36,454 nucleotides of DNA from a virus, in IMG/VR virus record IMGVR_UViG_3300033151_000642, positions 1-36,454 of that record, one strand, 5' to 3'. Below are positions 13,820 through 22,265 of this stretch, piece after piece. The position numbers and the translations under genes were made by a program. Below the pieces are notes generated by a model. The model was not told where the DNA came from. It saw only the letters and a list, made by a program, of their open reading frames with translations, and searched no databases. Position 1 is the first letter of the stretch. Each line of letters begins with the position of its first letter.

Positions 13820-13863
13820 TAATGCCCCATGTGAAACCCGAACGGGCGTCATATGGGGCATTA
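13820..13863. other. 11-bp perfect hairpin with inner stem, no T-run
   Basis: TAATGCCCCAT (13820-13830) pairs with ATGGGGCATTA (13853-13863). The loop holds CCC-GAAC-GGG (13837-13846), which could form a short inner stem. CGGGT at 13814-13818 could instead pair with ACCCG at 13836-13840, so two folds compete. No U-run follows on either strand. It may be a factor-dependent terminator, a transcript-stabilising end or part of a small RNA. Confidence 0.6.
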
Positions 13864-13908
13864 CGCGCGTCACTTTTCGGTCAAAATAACATTAAAGAAA
13901 GGATTTTT

Positions 13909-13938
13909 ATGAGTGATGGCTTCGATACAGGTTGTTAG
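13909..13938 (+). CDS. Possible 9-codon leader peptide
   Basis: ATG 13909 lies 6 nt after AAGAAAGGA and encodes MSDGFDTGC then TAG. The ribosome-binding site fits this ATG better than the out-of-frame ATG 13916. It could be a leader peptide or merely a leftover site; there is no direct proof of translation. Confidence 0.2.
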   Translation: MSDGFDTGC

Positions 13939-14131
13939 GGAAGATATTGATACTGCCAGGTTGTTAGGGGTTCCCCCTGTTGGGTCAGAGAGGAAAATAT
14001 TGATCCTCTTAGTAAAGGAGTCAGTATATCGTATCCGCCTTTCGCCGTCAGTATATCATATCCGCCTTTCGCCGTCAGTATATCATATCCGCCTTTCGCC
14101 GATGGAATCTGAAAAATCGAATTATGAGTGA
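13916..14131 (+). CDS. Doubtful 71-aa ORF through the 27-bp repeats
   Basis: An open frame from ATG 13916 gives MASIQVVREDIDTARLLG..., then three SVYHIRLSP-type units (the first is SVYRIRLSP), then MESEKSNYE. The repeat unit is 27 bp, so every frame without a stop in one unit stays open through all three. The opposite strand is also open. Spacing from the ribosome-binding site is long (13 nt). I consider it more likely non-coding. Confidence 0.2.
   Translation: MASIQVVREDIDTARLLGVPPVGSERKILILLVKESVYRIRLSPSVYHIRLSPSVYHIRLSPMESEKSNYE
14020..14100. repeat. Three tandem 27-bp direct repeats with minus-strand extended -10 motif
   Basis: The units are 14020-14046, 14047-14073 and 14074-14100; the last two are identical and the first differs by one base (C in GTATCC versus CATATCC context). 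On the minus strand each contains TATACT; the last two have TGATATACT inside ATATGATATACT, identical to 12 nt of promoter P1. CTGACG lies 17 nt upstream of the -10 in the first two units. Confidence 0.95.
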
Positions 14132-14163
14132 GGAAATAAAATATAATAAAAAGGAGTAGAATA

Positions 14164-14484
14164 ATGTCAAATGATAAAAGAGAATTACCTAAAAACATGA
14201 TTAAACTTTTCAAAGACAATCCTAAATTAAAAAAGACAATGGAAGACGTTCAAACGTACTATAAGAGAATAGTCACTGAGAATAAAGCAATGAAGAGCGA
14301 GCTTATGGCTTCGAATAGAATCCTATGGGCTATTGTTCAAACTAAAGGTGGGCGGATCACCGTTCCGGATACAATAATGGCACAAGCGAACGACGATTCG
14401 AATTCGATTGCTGCGTCTTATCACCCGAAGCAAAAAGCAACTATTTTTATATCACAATCGACGAAACCAAGAATAATTCCATAG
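14164..14484 (+). CDS. 106-aa hypothetical protein
   Basis: AAAAAGGAG precedes ATG 14164. The protein has a helical N-terminal half with coiled-coil character (LPKNMIKLFKDNPKLKKTMEDVQTYYKRIVTENKAMKSELMASNRILWAIVQ), then a short turn with GGRITVPDTIMAQ and a polar tail. Helix-plus-turn proteins of this type are common small phage proteins. I recognise no family. It is the last rightward gene, ending 6 nt before the dyad at 14491-14520. Confidence 0.65.
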   Translation: MSNDKRELPKNMIKLFKDNPKLKKTMEDVQTYYKRIVTENKAMKSELMASNRILWAIVQTKGGRITVPDTIMAQANDDSNSIAASYHPKQKATIFISQSTKPRIIP

Positions 14485-14490
14485 AAAATA

Positions 14491-14520
14491 ATATGGACGC
14501 CCCATTAGAGGCGTCCATAT
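14491..14520 (-). terminator. 11-bp dyad between converging arms, candidate bidirectional terminator
   Basis: ATATGGACGCC (14491-14501) pairs perfectly with GGCGTCCATAT (14510-14520) across an 8-nt loop. It lies between the rightward stop at 14484 and the leftward stop at 14566. On the leftward strand the hairpin is followed by TATTTTCTAT, a weak U-tract; on the rightward strand there is none. Confidence 0.6.
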
Positions 14521-14565
14521 GGTATAGAGTTCTGCTTGATGTTTGGAGGAGCACTAACCAGGGCT

Positions 14566-14988
14566 CTATGCCATTTCAAAATGGATTAGGTCCTGAAAGT
14601 CCTGGTCAGTGATTGGTTCACCGTCCATGTCCCAATTCCCACCCCATCTAATTTTAACACTCATTTGTTTACCTACTGATATTATAATCCCAGCAAGATA
14701 ACAGCAATGTTTCGTATTATAAGAAGATTTGCCTCTTATAAAAGGAACAACGTCAGCTGCTTCACACTTATCACCTTTGTTCAAAATATTGTGCTTACTA
14801 TAAGGCCACCTGACTTTCGATTTTTTTAAATCATAGTATCGATTTTGTTCACCTTTTGAACGAGTACCTCCAACAACTGAAAAATCAATTAATCCTAAAG
14901 ATAAAGCTTTTTCAATTACAAGTTGTAATCGTTCATTACAAGTGTCTAAATTATTTCTCGATGCTTTACTAAAATCGTATTGCCCCAC
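14566..14988 (-). CDS. Endolysin, M15 L-alanyl-D-glutamate-type peptidase
   Basis: The 140-aa protein has the order of motifs of T5-type endolysins: GGTRSKGEQNRYYD (40-53), SKHN with His66, EAADVVP with Asp79, and RWGGNWDMDG...FQDLIHFEMA with His136. The likely zinc ligands are His66, Asp79 and His136, with an acidic residue around 130-133 as catalyst. It would cleave peptidoglycan cross-link peptides in a Gram-negative-type wall. About six extra residues (ILNKGDKCE) lie between the first two zinc ligands compared with T5. There is no signal peptide, so a holin should be needed. It is the last gene of the leftward structural operon. Confidence 0.88.
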   Translation of the reverse strand: MGQYDFSKASRNNLDTCNERLQLVIEKALSLGLIDFSVVGGTRSKGEQNRYYDLKKSKVRWPYSKHNILNKGDKCEAADVVPFIRGKSSYNTKHCCYLAGIIISVGKQMSVKIRWGGNWDMDGEPITDQDFQDLIHFEMA

Positions 14989-15002
14989 AGGATCCCCCTC
15001 TA

Positions 15003-15458
15003 TTAGACTAATCTAGCTGAAACCGCACCAGTGCTTGAATTTACGTATAGACCCCCCACTGGCACACTTCCGGCTGCTGCTGCAGAATCATCTGCATATA
15101 ATCCTAGAAGAGAAGAAAAAAGTACCCATGTTCCTGCAGAGTTAACCCACTGCTGGCCAGTATCAATTGCCAGGAGGTTCCATGTATTTTTCGTTGGGGT
15201 TATCTGCCACGCAGTTCCACTCCATATTGTAATTTGCCCATCATATGTAGCCCAAACTCCAGTGGCCCCTGTAGGAATTAAATAACGGTCGCCTGCTACG
15301 GGTGATCCTGGTGGGGATACTGTAGTTGCTGATAATACACCTATCATCAATAATGCACCAATTACTTGTAAACTACTATCATTCTGGTCATTCCATCCAG
15401 ACTCCCCCAGTGCCCATCCATAATAAATCCCTACATTTGGTTCTTGTGGTGTCGTCAT
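15003..15458 (-). CDS. DUF2793-type tail or fibre protein
   Basis: The 151-aa protein contains the DUF2793 pattern: TVSPPGSPVAGDRYLIPTGA, TGVWATYDGQITIWSGTAW and QITPT (about 45-92), a module found in phage tail fibre regions. The remainder (WNLLAIDTGQQWVNSAGTWVLFSS...) repeats a similar Trp-rich beta design, and the end GGLYVNSSTGAVSARLV looks like a fibre or attachment tail. It probably forms part of the adsorption apparatus with the large fibre upstream. Its GGAGG ribosome-binding site lies in the last codons of the fibre gene. Confidence 0.75.
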   Translation of the reverse strand: MTTPQEPNVGIYYGWALGESGWNDQNDSSLQVIGALLMIGVLSATTVSPPGSPVAGDRYLIPTGATGVWATYDGQITIWSGTAWQITPTKNTWNLLAIDTGQQWVNSAGTWVLFSSLLGLYADDSAAAAGSVPVGGLYVNSSTGAVSARLV

Positions 15459-15461
15459 CGT

Positions 15462-18400
15462 CTATCCTCCATAAAATTGTCCATAACTGTAACCGTAGCC
15501 ACCGCGATGGAGATTAAAATCAAAATCATTATAACTATCATATGTATCTCTTGTTGAATTCATCTTTACTCTTAGAAGACTATTTAGTCTGTTGGGTGTT
15601 CCACCTGGGAGTGGACGACCAACTTCATATAGATAAGCCGCTTTTCCCGCATCAAGTTCTGTATCTACAAATAACCGGAAATCATCAAGTTTTCCATTAT
15701 ACCAATTAGTCTTAACTGCCCCTGAATTATATTGTTGTGCAATACTAACTTTAGCCACTGTACTCATGATAGAACCAAATCCGTCGATTTTACTAACATT
15801 ATATACTTGTTTATTAAGATAGAAATGTATACTATTAGCATAAAAAATAACTACTATGTGTTTCCACTCACCATCTGTAATATCTCCAAGATCTATTTCA
15901 ACTGAACCTAAGTCTGGTGTTTGAAGAAATAAGTATCCATCGCTGGATATTCCAATAGCAAGTAAATCGGTATCGCTACTATCATTCATACTAAAAATTC
16001 GGTCTGCTATAGTTGAAGGATTATGGATAGAGTTCATCCAAAAGGATACTCCGAGCATAACTGTTGAAACATCGAGTTCTGCTGAGAATCCATCTAAATT
16101 GATGGAATCCCCAGTTCCCTCATCAGGATTGAACTCTATACAGTTAGCAATAATCCCTGGTTCAATATTTGGAGTTCCACCTACTGCACCATCGTAATTC
16201 CCTTCAGAATCAATTAAAACTGTATCCTCATTAGTTAAATAATCCATTCGATAGTGCACTATTTGACCCGATGGAGCAACTTTTAATTCATTGAATAATG
16301 ATTTAACTTTTAATAAATCTATTCCAGAGCGAAATATTTTTATTTTTGACAATTGGCCTTCTAATGGGGCAGCTGGATCAAATGTACCACCAACAGAACC
16401 CTGAACTTGACCTAAAAAGCTACCCCCTGCATCAGCAGTTATATCACCTGCTGCAGATGTTTCTGATGTTATTAATTCAGAATTTATATATAATTCTGTT
16501 ACATATCCTGATGATATTATATATATTTCAGTAGCCACATCAGAGTCATCAAGACCACTTGCGATACCAATCGCTTTTAATGTTCCATCAAACATTGCAA
16601 TTGGAGTTGTATATAGAGTATCTGTAGCATCTGGAGTGGACCCATCTGTTGTATAATAGATATCATCTGCATTTGTGGAAGTTAAAGTTATTGTTTGTGA
16701 GGAAGCGTAGATACCAGAGACTGGGTCCATTACTGGAGTATTTACTTTTAGAGATGGAAACGCAGGAACTTCCCCATCCATACCAATGCTAAAGAAGTCC
16801 CACTCACAATCGCAACCATAAGAGAAAACTCCGAATTGCCCTGCTCCACTAATATTAGTATCCGTCTCATCTATATCCCAAGCTGCTGGTTCCTCTATTG
16901 AAGCATCCCAGATCTTACCTTTTAGAGCTGTTCCAATAATCTGAAATCGAATATTGTACCATGTATCAACGACTAAACTTTTCGATATTGAATCTATAAG
17001 AAATGAATCACCATTCGAGTATCTTTGGAGATATAAGACACCCCCAGATGCAGCACTTAATCTATACCCAGTTTCTTTATCGGCAATACTATACCCCCGG
17101 GTAATAATACCAGAGGTGGAGTCCACCGCAGACTCAAATTTGGTCGCAGCCATAATATCTACATCAGCGTATCTAGGGGGGGAGTCCCATGCTAAAAAAG
17201 ATCGTTTATCAGAAACATGCGTAAATGCTAAGTACGAATCCCCCCAAGGAGTTGCCCCTGATTGTTTCTTAAATGAATCTGCAACTGTATCCCATTGCTC
17301 AATCCAATCTGAAGGTACTGAATCATCGATATAATCAGAAAAATTAATTGTAAACGCGCTATCTGGTGCTTCAAATACTCTTATAGAAACGTCATCAAAA
17401 AAACAACTTATATTCCCGCTTGTTCCCTCTGATTCCATCACTATATCGATATATCGAGTATTGACTGGAATTAATCCAGTTAATGCTCTATCGAGCCAAA
17501 CCTGCGTGACATATGCAGTACTTGGTGATTCTATGGAAGAAATCAAGCTATGACTTGCATTTTTAAACCTTATCAATGCGTTCCCATCGTCATCATTAAC
17601 AGCATTAGCTGCTTGCCACCACTTCAATTCTAAGCTTAAATTACCAGCATCTATCTCTACTCCTGATACTCCCCCAGTTATTAAGTCTAGTTCCTGTGAA
17701 AAAATACCATCTGTAAGCTCAGAACCACCGAAAAAGAAATAGTCACCGGAATGTGGCGAAAGGGGGGAATCTTCCCGAGTGCATGGAAGACCGGCCTCCG
17801 TCGTCCATCCTGTAAGATCACCTGCTTCTGCTCCAGGATTGACAATTGTAAGAGCAATCTGATCACCTATAACATACGTTTCAATAGCAAGTTCGGAGTC
17901 ATCAAGACCACTTGTGATACCAATCGCTTTTAGTGTTCCATCGAACATTTCAATTGGAGTAGTATATAAAGTACTACCAGATGTTGGAGTAGTTCCATTT
18001 GTTGTATAATAAACATCATCTGCATCACTCGTTAACGTGATCTCACTTGATACTAAAAAAGTTCCTGAAATTGGATATACTCCAGGAGTGCTCTCCTTTG
18101 GAGTTCCTGTTTGTTCATCCGAAACAGAATAGAATGTGCTTGGAGAGGACTGGTTGTTATATTCTGTTACTCTCCAACTATCTAACTTTGCCCCAGTCTT
18201 TATGGATACGAGACTTATTTTTCCAGCAAGATTTTGAGCAGAGGCATAAGCATTACCTAGTCTTATTGTAAATCCATCAGCTAAATCAAATAAACTATTA
18301 TCGGGATCAGTGCTAATGACTGGGGTTAAACTGTCATCTACAAATACTGACCAGACTTCCCCAGTTATTCTTAGTGTAAGCATAACGGGTGTGTCATTTA

Positions 18401-19130
18401 CAATAGTTCCACCATTAGACCCGGCACCCTTATCGGCTATGTCATTAAAGACTCTTACTTCATCTTCAGCAAATTTAAACTGCATCCTGTCTGTTGCAGA
18501 GGCCCAAAGTGTGACTAAACCCTGATTAGTAATACCAACATCAGATGTTTCAGCCCATACAGTTATAGTACACTGAGTAAGATTATTAAGAGACGTGGAT
18601 GATGGAATATTTATTTCATCTGAACTAAACAATTGTGCTTTTCCAACTGTCCCATCAGCTTCAATAGGATTATTAGCGCTTAATTTCACACCATCATTAT
18701 TATTACTTGTTGCATCAGTAATAGTTGATGTAGTAGCATCGTCCATTGTATGATACATTATCCAAGTACCATCAAAAACACTTTCAGCGCCATAAGTTGA
18801 ATCCACTGCTGGTTCCGTGTCTGTTCCATTATACCAAACTCTTACTACTAAATCAATTGTATAATCTAATTGAGGAATACAAACCCACACTTCCCCTGTC
18901 TTACCTGTAGTATCAATATTTGATACTTTTCTCGCAAGTTGGGTTGTACCATCTACAAGAGTTATTCGAATATCACCACCATCTGTTCGGCAAGTATCAA
19001 ATATATCGTCACCAACTTTAACCATATCCGAAAGATCAATTTTAAAAACAAAACGGATGTTTGTTCCTGATACTTTATTTTTATCAATGGTAATGTCTTG
19101 ATAACGTGTATAACCTATTGGAAATGTCAT
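15462..19130 (-). CDS. Large tail fibre / receptor-binding protein with multiple carbohydrate-binding modules
   Basis: The 1222-aa modular beta-protein has these parts in order: a DUF2341-like N-terminus (1 to about 135, FPIGYTRYQDITIDKNKV); a LamG/concanavalin-like domain (about 125-340, WIMYHTMDDATTSTITDATS); a chitobiase C-terminal-type Ig domain (about 345-420, VYYTTNGTTPTSGSTLYTTP); a jelly-roll carbohydrate-binding-like domain (about 430-590, NPGAEAGDLTGW); a further LamG-like domain (about 600-800); a second chitobiase-type domain (about 800-875, IYYTTDGSTPDATDTLYTTP); and a final LamG (about 975-1180, VIDSEGNYDGAVGG region). No catalytic residues are evident, so binding to host surface glycans is the likely job. 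The two chitobiase-type modules are close copies. Confidence 0.82.
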   Translation of the reverse strand: MTFPIGYTRYQDITIDKNKVSGTNIRFVFKIDLSDMVKVGDDIFDTCRTDGGDIRITLVDGTTQLARKVSNIDTTGKTGEVWVCIPQLDYTIDLVVRVWYNGTDTEPAVDSTYGAESVFDGTWIMYHTMDDATTSTITDATSNNNDGVKLSANNPIEADGTVGKAQLFSSDEINIPSSTSLNNLTQCTITVWAETSDVGITNQGLVTLWASATDRMQFKFAEDEVRVFNDIADKGAGSNGGTIVNDTPVMLTLRITGEVWSVFVDDSLTPVISTDPDNSLFDLADGFTIRLGNAYASAQNLAGKISLVSIKTGAKLDSWRVTEYNNQSSPSTFYSVSDEQTGTPKESTPGVYPISGTFLVSSEITLTSDADDVYYTTNGTTPTSGSTLYTTPIEMFDGTLKAIGITSGLDDSELAIETYVIGDQIALTIVNPGAEAGDLTGWTTEAGLPCTREDSPLSPHSGDYFFFGGSELTDGIFSQELDLITGGVSGVEIDAGNLSLELKWWQAANAVNDDDGNALIRFKNASHSLISSIESPSTAYVTQVWLDRALTGLIPVNTRYIDIVMESEGTSGNISCFFDDVSIRVFEAPDSAFTINFSDYIDDSVPSDWIEQWDTVADSFKKQSGATPWGDSYLAFTHVSDKRSFLAWDSPPRYADVDIMAATKFESAVDSTSGIITRGYSIADKETGYRLSAASGGVLYLQRYSNGDSFLIDSISKSLVVDTWYNIRFQIIGTALKGKIWDASIEEPAAWDIDETDTNISGAGQFGVFSYGCDCEWDFFSIGMDGEVPAFPSLKVNTPVMDPVSGIYASSQTITLTSTNADDIYYTTDGSTPDATDTLYTTPIAMFDGTLKAIGIASGLDDSDVATEIYIISSGYVTELYINSELITSETSAAGDITADAGGSFLGQVQGSVGGTFDPAAPLEGQLSKIKIFRSGIDLLKVKSLFNELKVAPSGQIVHYRMDYLTNEDTVLIDSEGNYDGAVGGTPNIEPGIIANCIEFNPDEGTGDSINLDGFSAELDVSTVMLGVSFWMNSIHNPSTIADRIFSMNDSSDTDLLAIGISSDGYLFLQTPDLGSVEIDLGDITDGEWKHIVVIFYANSIHFYLNKQVYNVSKIDGFGSIMSTVAKVSIAQQYNSGAVKTNWYNGKLDDFRLFVDTELDAGKAAYLYEVGRPLPGGTPNRLNSLLRVKMNSTRDTYDSYNDFDFNLHRGGYGYSYGQFYGG

Positions 19131-19145
19131 TATATTACCTTTTTA

Positions 19146-22100
19146 TTAAGCGTTTCTTCTTACTAATACTATATGTGTTTTTGCTTGTTCAGGAATCTCG
19201 GGTCCTTGATTTTCCCAAGAGAGAGAATCCTCCTCATATAAAAATAACTTATCATTTAAGCCTAGATAAATTTCTTCTAAGTTTACACTATTAGCTATAT
19301 TTAATAAGGCTGTCTCGGTAGCTTGGTCTGAAAGATTTAACCATAAGGAAATAGCATAGGTTCCAGCAGTATCTAGCACTGTATTAGGAAAGTCAACATG
19401 TGATGTTATACTCCCATTAAATACTAATGCAGTGTCTCCTGGTGTTGCTGTTATATTAGTAGCTACAGCTGTATTTCCTTCCCCAGAATCATCAGTTAAG
19501 ACCGTTCCACTTAGCCCAGATGCTTGATAAGATGCTTCTAATAAATCATTTCCATTTGGTACAGTAGCAAAAATACCATCCCCAGCTAACACAGTTTTAC
19601 CAAGATCTGTGAGTTCATCCCCAATTGAATAATTATAATCTGTATCTGTTGTTGCTAGAAGCGAGTCAACTAAAACGTCATCTTCATCATAGACTTCTAA
19701 GTCGTATGTTGTCCCGTCTTCAGGTCCGATATTACTATCAAAAAAATCCACTAAGGGTCCTGTTTGCTGCAGGCGATCACGACCGACCCAAGTGACATAA
19801 GTCCCCATAGGGGGGAAATATCTTGGAAAGGATACTGAATTAAATAATATATTGCCAGGGAGGTAGGGTTTAATCGCTCTCGAGTCCATAGTTACATCAA
19901 TGGCAGAAGCGGATATTACAGAGAGTTCCCCCTCGCTACTTACCGTGGTTATTTTAGCAGAGATAACTTCTGGAGTCACGTATTCTTCATTGTCTGATAC
20001 AGCATAAGCATCCCAAAATAGTATAACTGAGTCTACAACATGCCACTGTGGAGTAGTATCAAGCACCCCTCGCCCTACTGTAACAGTTCCAAGTGCCGTG
20101 TCAATTGCGTCAACCCTCATTATTTCATTATCAATACTGCAATATGTCCCGAGAGTAACTTCCTCTAAATCATCCAAGTCTGTAACATATATAATAAGAT
20201 CAGTATAATAAGCTTCCTGTGATAACGTAGCTGATGGACAAAATTGCATGGGTTTTTTGTCTTCATACCCACCACCAGCATCTACCCACAACCTGGCACT
20301 CAAACCATTTAGGGGTCTTGCAGCAGATGCTATTAAATACCCAGCAGTTGGAACAGCAGTTAATTGAGCATCAATTTCTGTCTGCCCCAAAACCTGAACG
20401 AGTTTAAAATAAGTAGCCTCTTCTGTTACTTGATTAGTAACTGCTATTGCTGCCCCTCCCGGGGGTTCCCAAACATCAGGTGGTTCCGCTATAATAGCAA
20501 CATCTGCAAAATCAAATTTCTCTTGTATGACACTAGCCTTTATTGAATTATTTACTCCATTACCAAACGATAATGCTGTTATACGAACAATGACTGAATC
20601 AACATCATAGTCAGGCCAAGTGAGCTTAAATAAGTCCCCAATATTATAATCTTTTAATATTTGATTAGTTTCTACAGTACAATTTATAAGCGGAGAAGAT
20701 AACGTTTTTAAATCCCTCATTGCTACTTTAGAAGCAATATTAAAATTTGTAAATCCTGGGTACTGTATTGTTGTATTTATTACAGCATTCTGCATCTGGA
20801 TTAAAGCAGGATCCTGAACTGTAACACTTGCTGGATTTCCTGTTTTATAGTCCCAGTAATTTACTGTGATGGAATTAACAAGATCCCCCACAGTAGGCCT
20901 GGAGAAATTTGTTATCTTTTTAATATTACTAGGGTCTAATGTTATTAATGATTCAGCATCATAATCGTCTCTTATTAACTTTAAAACAAACTTTCCTGTT
21001 GTCCTACTAACGTATAAAGCTGCATCTATATGTCTTATGATCTCTATAATAAAGTCTTTTATAGGAATTTGTCTATCCCACAAAAGACTCATACCCATTA
21101 ATTCTGTATATAAAGTATCTGCTGATTCCTCGAAGGAGGTATCATCCATATCACTTTCTGGATACCCCATACCCCAAATAGGATCAGTTAAACATTCACG
21201 AATAATATGAGCTGGGTTTAAATCAATTTGACTTCCTAATACTGATAAAATTGTATTCCGGAGTTCATCAAGATTATCCCCTGATATTACAGGAACTCCA
21301 TCCTCTGGAGTATTATCCATATATGCCGTATATTGAGTATCAGTAAGGTCTATATTAAAAGCGTAAGCTTGTACATCAGATGTTGCAAAAAGAGCACCAG
21401 CTGCCTCTTCAGCTATTTCCTCCGAAGTATAACCATCAGCTGATGGTCTTCCATCCGTTACAAAGAAAGATATATTATTTGCACGGTTCGGTCCTCCTGC
21501 AAAGAATGCAGTTGCATCCATTACTCCAGCAGTAAAATATGTCCGATACCTAGGATTACTGGTTGAAAACCAACTCTTAATAGCTACAATATCGGAAGAA
21601 TCTACATCTCGTCGCAATATTGAGGTTCGTGTCGATGGATTAGTCCCAAAACCTACAAGCATAAGATCTACCTGAGGTGTCGCCACAAATGAAACTGCTT
21701 CATCTATAACATCTAAAACTTCAAATATAGCAGTTCGCATATTTATATATCTTGTTTTACCATTAGGGGTAACCTCATCCATTGACCCGGAGAAATCCAA
21801 TGCTAGAAAAAGAGCTAATGGTTCATCAATAATTACAATAGGAGCTTTATTATCATACCATTGATCAACACCATCCTGTCTTGTATAGACCCTTTGTCCA
21901 CGGAAAGACCATTTTTTAAGATATGGATTTACCCCTAAATATAACTTTCTCAGAACAATTCCGACAACCCCACGAAAAGCAGGAATATTTGTTCCTAATT
22001 TACTCTGTAAATAACCATTCTGATTTTGCGTTGATCGCCCCATTTCAACATCTATATTACCAACAATACCACCCTCTCGAGACTCTCCCCCAAATAAGCT

Positions 22101-22265
22101 AGGAAGATCTATACTGACCCGACCCCCGGTCGAAAATCCTATCCAAGCTACTTTTCTGTCAACTTCCATTCGTCTAATACGGTCGATAGGACCATGACAA
22201 AGAACCATGTGCATTCCAGCATAGTACTTATAACCAACTACTTGTGAGTCACCTCCGCCGCCCAT
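19146..22265 (-). CDS. Tail hub/tip protein with inserted von Willebrand factor A domain
   Basis: The 1039-aa protein opens GGGGDSQVVGYKYYAGMHMVLCHGPIDRI, typical of the large central tail protein made after the BR0599 and small tail genes. Residues about 149-345 form a vWA domain with a complete MIDAS: DFSGS (D157, S159, S161), Thr245 in YFTAGVMDA and Asp271 in VTDGRPS. The following region (about 350-640) resembles phage hub beta-domains (GDLVNSITVNYWDYKTGNPASV, YNIGDLFKLTWPDYD). The C-terminal part is fibre-like and ends in a LamG-like fold (AGTYAISLWLNLSDQA). MIDAS sites bind a divalent metal that contacts a ligand acidic group, so this domain may adhere to a host receptor or lock tail parts. 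GGAGG precedes the ATG, which overlaps the upstream gene. Confidence 0.82.
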   Translation of the reverse strand: MGGGGDSQVVGYKYYAGMHMVLCHGPIDRIRRMEVDRKVAWIGFSTGGRVSIDLPSLFGGESREGGIVGNIDVEMGRSTQNQNGYLQSKLGTNIPAFRGVVGIVLRKLYLGVNPYLKKWSFRGQRVYTRQDGVDQWYDNKAPIVIIDEPLALFLALDFSGSMDEVTPNGKTRYINMRTAIFEVLDVIDEAVSFVATPQVDLMLVGFGTNPSTRTSILRRDVDSSDIVAIKSWFSTSNPRYRTYFTAGVMDATAFFAGGPNRANNISFFVTDGRPSADGYTSEEIAEEAAGALFATSDVQAYAFNIDLTDTQYTAYMDNTPEDGVPVISGDNLDELRNTILSVLGSQIDLNPAHIIRECLTDPIWGMGYPESDMDDTSFEESADTLYTELMGMSLLWDRQIPIKDFIIEIIRHIDAALYVSRTTGKFVLKLIRDDYDAESLITLDPSNIKKITNFSRPTVGDLVNSITVNYWDYKTGNPASVTVQDPALIQMQNAVINTTIQYPGFTNFNIASKVAMRDLKTLSSPLINCTVETNQILKDYNIGDLFKLTWPDYDVDSVIVRITALSFGNGVNNSIKASVIQEKFDFADVAIIAEPPDVWEPPGGAAIAVTNQVTEEATYFKLVQVLGQTEIDAQLTAVPTAGYLIASAARPLNGLSARLWVDAGGGYEDKKPMQFCPSATLSQEAYYTDLIIYVTDLDDLEEVTLGTYCSIDNEIMRVDAIDTALGTVTVGRGVLDTTPQWHVVDSVILFWDAYAVSDNEEYVTPEVISAKITTVSSEGELSVISASAIDVTMDSRAIKPYLPGNILFNSVSFPRYFPPMGTYVTWVGRDRLQQTGPLVDFFDSNIGPEDGTTYDLEVYDEDDVLVDSLLATTDTDYNYSIGDELTDLGKTVLAGDGIFATVPNGNDLLEASYQASGLSGTVLTDDSGEGNTAVATNITATPGDTALVFNGSITSHVDFPNTVLDTAGTYAISLWLNLSDQATETALLNIANSVNLEEIYLGLNDKLFLYEEDSLSWENQGPEIPEQAKTHIVLVRRNA

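Larger units (their letters stand above)
13864..14163. other. About 300-bp largely non-coding stretch with repeats
   Basis: Between the hairpin and the 14164 gene I see no convincing gene. A near-duplicate AGGTTGTTAGGG occurs at about 13929 and 13961. AGGGGTTCCCCCT is a short near-palindrome. AAGAAAGGA at 13896-13902 stands before a 9-codon ORF (13909-13938). The 27-bp triple repeat occupies 14020-14100. The frame 13916-14131 is open only because the repeat length is a multiple of three. Confidence 0.6.

Noticed and set aside
14020-14100. CRISPR array
   Set aside because: The 27-bp units are directly adjacent with no spacers, and no cas genes are present.
14142-14147. TATAAT as a promoter for the 14164 gene
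   Set aside because: There is no acceptable -35 box, and the ribosome-binding site begins almost directly after it, leaving no room for a transcription start.
13935-14219. Minus-strand ORF with repeated AKGGYDILT
   Set aside because: It is open because of the 27-bp repeat, has no ribosome-binding site, and overlaps the start of the 14164 gene.
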